Of a DNA stretch of 5,044 nucleotides, positions 1 through 4,776 are shown piece after piece. The notes under the pieces were generated by a model. That model was not told where the DNA came from. It saw only the letters and a program-made list of their open reading frames with translations, and searched no databases. The stretch comes from Bacteroides sp. Lineage in GTDB: Bacteria > Bacteroidota > Bacteroidia > Bacteroidales > Bacteroidaceae. Within the stretch, counting starts at the first letter, position 1. Every line of letters begins with the position of its first letter. The stretch spans positions 485-5,528 of the forward strand of contig DXOJ01000610.1 in assembly GCA_019412865.1 (NCBI GenBank), given 5' to 3'. A program made the position numbers and the translations under genes.

Positions 1-33
1 ATATAATTCTGTAATTTTCATGCTGAACAACAT
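1..33 (-). CDS. Possible start of the next gene (partial, runs off the left edge)
   Basis: After the U-tract the minus strand has in-frame ATGs at 31-33 and 19-21, reading MLFSMKITELY to the edge with no stop. There is no SD, though several genes here lack one. Only 11 codons are visible, so this is a weak call made because of its position just after the terminator-like structure. Confidence 0.25.
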   Translation of the reverse strand, partial: MLFSMKITELY

Positions 34-43
34 ATAAGGTTAT

Positions 44-108
44 AAAACAAAACATCTCAGAAACTGTTGATAAAGCTATGAAGCCTCACGAACAGTCCCT
101 GAGATGTT
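44..108 (-). terminator. Probable intrinsic terminator formed by the pseudoknot stem plus U-tract
   Basis: Read on the minus strand, the stem 108-91 / 68-51 is followed at once by TTTTGTTTTA (the last stem bases down to about 44). Stem plus U-rich tail fits Rho-independent termination for transcripts coming from the tail and late genes. The stem is long, but its base is A-U rich and the loop is 22 nt, so efficiency is uncertain. Loop bases 80-89 can be captured by upstream 141-150, which could modulate termination. Confidence 0.5.
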
Positions 109-150
109 AGCCCGTCTGTGATTTGGTCGTCGAAACGGGTGTGAGGCTTC
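51..150 (-). ncRNA. Structured RNA element with H-type pseudoknot
   Basis: Four complementary pairs interlock here. AACATCTCAG (51-60) pairs with CTGAGATGTT (99-108). ACTGTT (63-68) pairs with AACAGT (91-96); with one 2x2 mismatch this makes an 18-position stem. GAAGCCTCAC (80-89), in the loop of that stem, pairs perfectly with GTGAGGCTTC (141-150), creating a pseudoknot. CCCGT (111-115) pairs with ACGGG (135-139), extended by a G-U at 110/140, forming a hairpin in the long connecting loop. The two main stems are separated by one base (90), allowing coaxial stacking, and the 11-nt loop at 69-79 is long enough to cross the 10-bp stem. The minus strand is preferred because a U-rich tract follows there, but the plus strand would fold equally. 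I match it to no known riboswitch or ribozyme. Confidence 0.6.
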
Positions 151-174
151 TTTCTCTCCTGCCTCTAACGGAGT

Positions 175-273
175 TTATTTTATTTGTACTGATAACCGGC
201 CTTCTACTTTACCGGGAACCTAGTGTTTAATAATCATTCCGAGATGTTCCTCGGATTGATCCTGAATAATCAA
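175..273 (-). pseudogene. Possible decayed small ORF in frame with the minigene
   Basis: Reading on from the minigene stop in the same frame gives LIIQDQSEEHLGMIIKH, a TAG at 220-222, then VPGKVEGRLSVQIK and a TAA at 175-177. With the minigene this makes about 36 codons with a normal amino-acid mix, broken only by TAA and TAG. It may be a small gene with two stop mutations, or chance openness in structured RNA. No family is recognised. The intact genes end normally in TAA or TGA, so reassignment of TAA is excluded and TAG reassignment is not needed. Confidence 0.25.
238..255. other. Hairpin TCCGAG-ATGTTC-CTCGGA
   Basis: A perfect 6-bp stem (238-243 with 250-255) closes a 6-nt loop. Its sequence contains GAGATGTT (241-248), the same eight bases found at 101-108 in the pseudoknot stem. 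On the minus strand its AACATCTC could therefore pair with the terminator 3' arm at 51-58, as an alternative to 101-108. No U-tract follows, so it is unlikely to terminate transcription itself. Confidence 0.45.
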
Positions 274-274
274 T
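255..274. other. Hairpin ATTGAT / ATCAAT
   Basis: A 6-bp stem pairs 255-260 with 269-274 around an 8-nt loop. On the minus strand it follows directly after the minigene stop. It abuts the next hairpin, sharing base 255, so the two could stack or compete. Confidence 0.35.
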
Positions 275-297
275 TAATGTCTCATTTTGTCCTCCTT
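274..297 (-). CDS. Three-codon minigene (Met-Arg-His-stop) with strong ribosome binding site
   Basis: AAGGAGG at 291-297 stands 5 nt before an ATG at 283-285, followed by AGA, CAT and TAA (274-276). It is the best SD in the window, better than those of the long genes, yet it serves only three codons. The stop is directly followed by TTG, and the frame then runs open for 17 codons to a TAG at 220-222. It could be a leader peptide, a regulatory minigene of the kind known in some phages, or the start of a decayed gene. Translation has not been shown. Confidence 0.4.
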   Translation of the reverse strand, partial: KEDKMRH

Positions 298-311
298 TCT
301 TAATAAACCTT

Positions 312-324
312 TTTCCAATGGAAA
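312..324. other. Small perfect hairpin TTTCC-AAT-GGAAA
   Basis: A 5-bp inverted repeat with a 3-nt loop lies in the AT-rich stretch (301-350) before the minus-strand SD at 291-297. No U-tract follows on either strand. It could be an operator half-site or chance. I see no convincing Bacteroides-type TAnnTTTG promoter here; the nearest match on the minus strand is TAAGTTTC, without a good upstream element. Confidence 0.25.
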
Positions 325-353
325 TTGTTATATAAATGAAACTTAAACTTTTC

Positions 354-388
354 ATACCGGAAACGGTCTGCGAAGATAGTGCCGGTAT
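354..388 (-). terminator. Hairpin over the stop codon of the 156-aa gene, possible weak terminator
   Basis: ATACCGG at 354-360 and CCGGTAT at 382-388 form a perfect 7-bp stem around a 21-nt loop, starting at the TAA of the 156-aa gene. On the minus strand the stem is followed by GAAAAGTTTAAGTTT, which is not a clean U-tract, so termination would be weak. A competing 4-bp hairpin with a GNRA-type loop, ACCG-GAAA-CGGT (356-367), exists when the plus strand is read. Confidence 0.4.
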
Positions 389-858
389 TACCACATAAAT
401 AAGATATAACTAACTCCACCACCGACATACAATCCACCTGGATAACCGTAGCCTACTTGCAGACCAAGCCCCAGGCGTTTTGGTTTTGGTTTTGGTTTTA
501 GAGTAATGATTTCCTTTTCCGGATAAACCTCCATCAAATCAAGGCTAGGCTTATAGCCGCTAACCACTGCCCGGTAATTATCAGTCTTATACTCTTTGCT
601 TGTTATCGGTATAAGTACCGGAACCGAATCACCTTCTACGGTCCTATCGGTAGTGGTATCTACTATAATCGGCAAATACACCGTATCGGTACGCTTCAGA
701 GTTTCCTTTACCGGTATGGGAATGGTGTCTCTTATCGTATCCCGGATACGTACAGTATCTCCCTTGATGTACACCGTTGATGGATCGTGCGGATTACAAC
801 GCATCCATACGACCACACCTACAAGCAGGCAGACTAATATCCAAGGGAGAGATTTCAT
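388..858 (-). CDS. Single-anchor, DT-rich envelope protein with KPKPKPK linker, DUF6808-like (156 aa)
   Basis: The ATG at 856-858 has a strong SD, AAGGAG at 864-869, with a 5-nt spacer and overlaps the previous stop (ATGA). Residues 4-19 (LPWILVCLLVGVVVWM) form one hydrophobic segment. The following Cys21 lacks a proper lipobox, because Arg occupies -1, so a membrane anchor is more likely than a lipoprotein signal. Residues 30-65 are rich in DT pairs (GDTVRIRDTIRDTIP, TDTVYLP). A KPKPKPK linker at 121-127 leads to a Gly/aromatic C-terminus (LGLGLQVGYGYPGGLY, then GGGVSYILFMW) resembling two outer-membrane-type beta strands ending in Trp. From memory this resembles the DUF6808 family of Bacteroidales phages; that name is unverified. 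The layout (inner-membrane anchor, extended periplasmic part, possible outer-membrane contact) would suit a spanin-like lysis role, which is inference. It is the last clear gene of the block. Confidence 0.8.
   Translation of the reverse strand: MKSLPWILVCLLVGVVVWMRCNPHDPSTVYIKGDTVRIRDTIRDTIPIPVKETLKRTDTVYLPIIVDTTTDRTVEGDSVPVLIPITSKEYKTDNYRAVVSGYKPSLDLMEVYPEKEIITLKPKPKPKRLGLGLQVGYGYPGGLYVGGGVSYILFMW
478..499 (-). repeat. Hexanucleotide repeat encoding Lys-Pro units
   Basis: On the plus strand the unit TTTTGG is repeated three times and is followed by a further TTTT. On the coding strand this gives AAACCA-type units encoding KPKPKPK of the 156-aa protein. A 6-nt unit keeps the reading frame, so slippage would only lengthen or shorten the linker by Lys-Pro pairs. 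Confidence 0.85.
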
Positions 859-1130
859 AGTGTCTCCTTACTTGTCCATTTTGATCCAGACAATAGTTTA
901 TCCAATTCTTCACCTTCGTAGGTAGGATAAGGATAGACCGGTTCCTGCGGAGTCTCTTCTTCGTCCAGTAACGGTAAGGTCATAATAGACGGGAAAAGAG
1001 CTTCGTAATGAACCAGTTTAATGATCACCTGAGTACCGTCAACGCTCTTTCTCGGAACCAAGTGCAGTTCATCGAGTACCTCCTGCGGTATCTCGTTCAG
1101 TTTCTCTGTGGGGAATACAATGTATTTCAT
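855..1130 (-). CDS. Small phage protein of unknown function (91 aa)
   Basis: The ATG at 1128-1130 follows the SGNH gene after a 33-nt AT-rich gap. No SD is visible, only an A-rich leader. The TGA stop overlaps the next start by 4 nt (ATGA), so expression with the 156-aa gene is very likely coupled. The protein opens MKYIVF and has a helical segment around residues 14-22 (PQEVLDELH), a beta-like stretch around 33-41 (TQVIIKLVH), and an acidic, Pro/Tyr-rich tail from about 56 (DEEETPQEPVYPYP). It has no cysteine, membrane segment or signal peptide. I recognise it only as a type of small protein seen beside late genes in Bacteroides prophages and do not know its function. GC of the last third (29 of 60 at 901-960) is clearly higher than in the fibre gene upstream, so it may belong to the conserved phage backbone. 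Confidence 0.75.
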   Translation of the reverse strand: MKYIVFPTEKLNEIPQEVLDELHLVPRKSVDGTQVIIKLVHYEALFPSIMTLPLLDEEETPQEPVYPYPTYEGEELDKLLSGSKWTSKETL

Positions 1131-1163
1131 GAACTTTACTTTTTAAACATTAATATTAATAAG
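1131..1163 (-). other. AT-rich intergenic spacer with a 12-bp perfect palindrome
   Basis: This is the only real gap inside the gene block. It contains the perfect palindrome ATTAATATTAAT at 1149-1160 and an A-rich leader in front of the 91-aa gene. A very AT-rich palindrome of this size can arise easily in such sequence. I see no promoter consensus or T-tract, so no function is claimed. Confidence 0.4.
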
Positions 1164-2708
1164 TTAGTTATATTGAGTTATCTCAGGTATGTCGCATAAT
1201 ATTCTCATTGCCTCCGCTTTTGCTCCTAATGCTGTAGGGTGAACTCCGTCAGAAGATAGATAACCTTCATACCAATCATGTGTTAATTCATTGCCTGTTA
1301 CAGCCTTATACATATCAACGTATCTCAATCCCAAAGATAAAGCTATAGAATTTTTGGTTTGCCAATCCTTACCTTCTGCCTGTTCTCCAAGCTTTGCGTG
1401 ACGAACAAGAATTAAAGTTATTCCTCTCTTATCGCAAATATCTTTAATCTTATATATATATTCTTCATAAACGGCGTTGGTATCATTAGCTTGTATCTGA
1501 TACCATAAGTATTTAGGTGTACCATATTGTAACGCGTTCAATAAATCATTATATGCCCCCACATGACCATTAAGATCATTGCTTGTTTGCCCTGCAAGGG
1601 CAATTAAAAACCAACTCTTTATCTTATATTCGTTTAGTAAGTAGTATGGCCATCTTTCATTATTATCAGTTGAGCAGTATGAGTCTCCTATAATCCATAC
1701 AGGCTCTCGAAATCCACGATTTGTTCTTCTTAATTCAACATCATTCAAAGTCGTCTCAGAGTTGGCATAAACGAATGAGTACCCATATATATCATTGAGC
1801 TCTATGCTGTCTGTATCTCCATATACTTTCTTCCCCATTTCAGTATCAGTACCATAATAACTTCCACCAAATGTGTTGATTACATATTTAATTGTATCTT
1901 CCTTATAGTCAACTAATACGTTAATAAATGCCGATATTGTCAAGTTATGTGCGTGAGTAGCTAAGACTGTCTCTGTATTATTGATATACATAACAACCTT
2001 AATGTTGGTATTATCAATTATTACATACAACCCTCTTGTAGTAAGATGACCAACTCCAACAGCTATTTCCGAAAATGATTTAATTTTAGAATTAAGGCTT
2101 ACTGTATATTCCCTTTTTACATATCTTGGATAATTTGTAATCAGTAACTCTTCATTAGAAATACTGTCTGCGGTATTAACTGCTCCGTCCATCCCGGCAA
2201 GAGAAATGACCGGAGCCATTTTTGCTACCTCAACATTTACAGGGATACGTGCAGTATAAGTAGCATCAACAGATATCCCATGTTCTTTAAAAAATGAGAA
2301 TTGTAATTTTGTTGCATTTTGCGGAACTATAATTTCATATGTATACATCCCTCCTCCATGTTCCGAGGTGGAAACAAATGTAGTATTATTGTCATTATCT
2401 AGCCATTGGTAACCTACTATAGCGTTAGTGGATGTCCATGCGGTAACTCTTAGAATTCCATCAGTAAAAATCGAAACATCAATTTCAGCGTAATTTTGGA
2501 TAGAAGCATCCCTAATTCCGTCAACTGTAACTTGTTTATTCTCTATTATTGTCGGCATTATAGACGAAGAAACAATCTTACTTATATGAGAGGCCGTATT
2601 TGATTCTTGTGCCTCGTTAGATAATTCCTCAAAGTTTCCATCAATCGCAGTAGCTAAAGTGCCCCACTTTTGCTCGGAGTCTTTTGCTATATCAAATATC
2701 TTTTCCAT
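1164..2708 (-). CDS. Tail-fibre-like protein with C-terminal SGNH/GDSL hydrolase domain (514 aa)
   Basis: The ATG at 2706-2708 lies one base after the stop of the 688-aa gene. No SD is visible, only an A-rich leader. The first 30 residues (MEKIFDIAKDSEQKWG, then AIDGNFEELS) look like a short helical virion-attachment segment of the kind I recall from Bacteroides prophage fibres. Residues about 60-330 are beta-rich, with no motif I can name. Residues about 336-505 are a full SGNH hydrolase: block I IIGDSY with nucleophile Ser343; block II Gly373 in LAGQTSND; block III Asn408 in QANDT; block V DGVHP with Asp487 and His490. All four signature residues are present, so the enzyme is probably active, most likely as an O-acyl or O-acetyl esterase. 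Removal of acetyl groups from capsule or surface glycan during adsorption is inferred; the substrate cannot be read from the sequence. There is no signal peptide or membrane segment. Confidence 0.85.
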   Translation of the reverse strand: MEKIFDIAKDSEQKWGTLATAIDGNFEELSNEAQESNTASHISKIVSSSIMPTIIENKQVTVDGIRDASIQNYAEIDVSIFTDGILRVTAWTSTNAIVGYQWLDNDNNTTFVSTSEHGGGMYTYEIIVPQNATKLQFSFFKEHGISVDATYTARIPVNVEVAKMAPVISLAGMDGAVNTADSISNEELLITNYPRYVKREYTVSLNSKIKSFSEIAVGVGHLTTRGLYVIIDNTNIKVVMYINNTETVLATHAHNLTISAFINVLVDYKEDTIKYVINTFGGSYYGTDTEMGKKVYGDTDSIELNDIYGYSFVYANSETTLNDVELRRTNRGFREPVWIIGDSYCSTDNNERWPYYLLNEYKIKSWFLIALAGQTSNDLNGHVGAYNDLLNALQYGTPKYLWYQIQANDTNAVYEEYIYKIKDICDKRGITLILVRHAKLGEQAEGKDWQTKNSIALSLGLRYVDMYKAVTGNELTHDWYEGYLSSDGVHPTALGAKAEAMRILCDIPEITQYN

Positions 2709-2709
2709 A

Positions 2710-4776
2710 TTATTCGTTTTTAATTAATTTTTTATTCGAAATTAAAGTCTCGTTACCTAACGTTGTCAAGTAGCTGGAGATAACTATGCTGATCTTCTGA
2801 GGAGATTTGGTGACCTTTCCGGTTATCTCGTAGGTTCCATTGTCTCCCGAAATGGATATGTCTGCGATGGCATTGGATGACACACCGACCAGTTTATCAG
2901 AAGCATTTGACAATGTTATAGTGATAGTTACTGTACTACCTTCGGCAATGTATTCTCCTGGATTAACTGAGTAGGAGACTGAGGAGTAAGGGATGTTACT
3001 CTTTACAATCGGTCTGAACTCAACCATGTCTGGATAAAGAGTGCCTGCCTTGTACTTTCTCAATTGACGTTCAAGGAGGAACTCGGAGAGGCTGTAGGGG
3101 AAGAGCATGAGAGACCATAATGCGAACTTGGAGAATCTGTTATCGCCATCTCTAATTGTCCCTAGCCACATACTCTTATTATCAACGCCTGTACCTGGTT
3201 GAATCGGATTACCATTATAACTATACTTGGATTGATAAGTAAATGATTCTTTAATTAATCTATCGTTATTAATATCCGAGTTACTTTGACCAAAAGAGTA
3301 ACAGGAAGAGCGACGATAATTCTGAATTTTATTCTCTAGAATAAAAGCACCTGCGCCAGAATCTAAACTCTTAGAAACGACAGAGCCAGTTTCAGTACTT
3401 GTTACAGAATCACCATATAACCATTTACGAAGAGCACAAATAGTATAGTCCTTCAAAATAGGCAATCCGGTAGCCTTGCCGAAGTCGGAGATACCGTCTA
3501 GATATAACGCACCATCAATTATTCCACTTTCTCCTTTCCAACCGATGTTGTTTAGCTGAATGTTGTGACCTCCTACAAAGTCAATCAACTGATCGTTAAA
3601 CTCTGCGTGGTTGTCGTTAGTGATGCCCTGCTTCTTGACGTTGCAGTACAACTGAGGCTTGATGATCTGTCCCGGACGATCTAAGTTGAAATAGGCGATA
3701 ATTTGGTTAATTTCGTCGGTGGTTAGGACTTTGTTGGCGATAAAGCCACCTGCGTAGGCGACTTGAGATGTATCTATAATTGCACCACTACTATCTATAA
3801 ATCCTTGCACACTAAGCTTTGCGTTTGATATCTTCCCATACGTACCTAATCTATAATCTTCTTTATCTCCTAATATATTGTTTATTACTGAGGAATTGCT
3901 AGAAATAGGACTTTGAATATTAAAGCATGTATAACCGTATATTCCTGTTTTATTAAGAGAAACTCTAAGCTCATTTCTTACATATCCAATATTAGATTCT
4001 CTGATATAATTAGTTAATGGAATATCTGAGATGCCACGTAAGGATATCTGATGAATAATACTCACCACCGTAATCTCATTACTTCCCTCCAACATCTCAG
4101 AGACTGGCTTGACGGATTCGATTATGTCGTCTACTCCGTCTGTACATAGCCAGCCTTCGAAGTCGGGGAGTTGCTCGATAGTGAAAGATTCATGAGGGAA
4201 TATTCCAAAACCTATATTAGTATTTTCTTCCCCATTATATAAATCGTTTCGTGAAATAGGTAGTATGTATGTTCCTTCTTTATTAATAGAAAAAGTACTT
4301 CTAATACTTGGATTTGCTTCGTCTATGTAATAATAAGTTATAGTTTTTGTTAATTTACTAACTTTTATTTTATAAGATGGAATCACATATCTATTCTTGT
4401 TTACATCCAACCATATTACTAATGCTGTTTCACTATCTTTATTGCTTACTGATATTTTATTTGGAGATACTTCTAAATCATTTATTTGTCTCTTAGTCCA
4501 TTTAGTAAAATCAGTACCATATAGCCCATATCCACTGCCCTCCGCAAATCCGAAGTTCAGCAGGCGCATGTCGTTCCCGTTGCCGGACAAGTCCTTCAAA
4601 ACTGTCCGGTCGGGGTCGTCGTTGGACTTGCCCCAGGTGGAGATGGCCATCTTGACGTGACTCAGTAATTCGGGGTCGATGTAGGGACGGGCGGATACCC
4701 CTACATCCCGGCCACCGATTCGATTCAAATCGATCCGATTAAGGCTTAGCTTGTTTAAGGATAACCTGTTTAACAT
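2710..4776 (-). CDS. Putative tail-tip / receptor-binding protein with LamG-like domains (688 aa)
   Basis: The ATG at 4774-4776 is preceded by GGAGG (4784-4788) with a 7-nt spacer and overlaps the upstream stop, so the start is well supported. Residues 2-20 are four near-identical pentads of pattern LN[RK][LI][SD]. A first concanavalin/LamG-like region spans about 33-368: DLSGNGND at 62-69, TDGVDD at 212-217, and a closing YAGGFIANKVLTTDEI segment at 341-356. It appears interrupted by an AT-rich, beta-rich insert at about 86-205. A second LamG-like region covers about 373-577 (GALYLDGISDFGKA at 422-435). Residues 589-668 look like an Ig-like beta domain (GEYIAEGSTVTITITLS). LamG-like folds usually bind glycans, so a role in recognising the host capsule or surface is inferred. 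There is no signal peptide, as expected for a virion protein. Base composition alternates sharply along the gene. It could instead be a minor structural protein not involved in receptor binding. Confidence 0.8.
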   Translation of the reverse strand: MLNRLSLNKLSLNRIDLNRIGGRDVGVSARPYIDPELLSHVKMAISTWGKSNDDPDRTVLKDLSGNGNDMRLLNFGFAEGSGYGLYGTDFTKWTKRQINDLEVSPNKISVSNKDSETALVIWLDVNKNRYVIPSYKIKVSKLTKTITYYYIDEANPSIRSTFSINKEGTYILPISRNDLYNGEENTNIGFGIFPHESFTIEQLPDFEGWLCTDGVDDIIESVKPVSEMLEGSNEITVVSIIHQISLRGISDIPLTNYIRESNIGYVRNELRVSLNKTGIYGYTCFNIQSPISSNSSVINNILGDKEDYRLGTYGKISNAKLSVQGFIDSSGAIIDTSQVAYAGGFIANKVLTTDEINQIIAYFNLDRPGQIIKPQLYCNVKKQGITNDNHAEFNDQLIDFVGGHNIQLNNIGWKGESGIIDGALYLDGISDFGKATGLPILKDYTICALRKWLYGDSVTSTETGSVVSKSLDSGAGAFILENKIQNYRRSSCYSFGQSNSDINNDRLIKESFTYQSKYSYNGNPIQPGTGVDNKSMWLGTIRDGDNRFSKFALWSLMLFPYSLSEFLLERQLRKYKAGTLYPDMVEFRPIVKSNIPYSSVSYSVNPGEYIAEGSTVTITITLSNASDKLVGVSSNAIADISISGDNGTYEITGKVTKSPQKISIVISSYLTTLGNETLISNKKLIKNE
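4717..4773 (-). repeat. Tandem 5-residue repeat LN[RK][LI][SD] at the N-terminus of the 688-aa protein
   Basis: Residues 2-20 read LNRLS, LNKLS, LNRID, LNRI, and then GG. The units are 15 nt long, but synonymous codons differ between copies (for example TTA AAC, CTT AAT and TTG AAT). The repeat is therefore kept at protein level and is not a recent slippage product. Leu/Ile at positions 1 and 4 of each unit makes a regular amphipathic pattern. A short assembly or docking element joining the protein to the tail is my inference. It differs in register from classical A(D/N)LXX pentapeptide repeats and is too short to form their beta-helix. Confidence 0.8.

Noticed and set aside
78..110. Plus-strand 10-codon ORF (MKPHEQSLRC)
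   Set aside because: No SD, very short, and lying fully inside the pseudoknot helices, which explain the sequence better.
111..139. Hammerhead-ribozyme-like CCCGTC ... GAAACGGG
   Set aside because: The stem III pairing and GAAA look right, but no CUGANGA box and no room for stems I and II exist between them.
51..150. HDV-like nested double pseudoknot ribozyme
   Set aside because: Helix order does not match: the P3-type hairpin expected between the second stem and the first 3' arm is absent on either strand.
596..925. Plus-strand ORF of 109 aa
   Set aside because: It lies antisense to the 156-aa and 91-aa genes, which have coherent starts, an SD and an ATGA overlap. It has no SD or recognisable domain and is best seen as a shadow.
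1008..1199. Plus-strand ORF of 63 aa
   Set aside because: It is antisense to the 91-aa gene, the spacer and the end of the fibre gene, with no ribosome site or family likeness.
4397..4660. Plus-strand ORF of 87 aa
   Set aside because: It is antisense to the well supported 688-aa gene and crosses its GC boundary; its translation looks like low-complexity shadow sequence.
4690..4735. tRNA T-loop-like GATTCGATTC
   Set aside because: It falls within the coding LNRI repeat of the 688-aa gene, with no acceptor stem, D-arm or anticodon arm around it.
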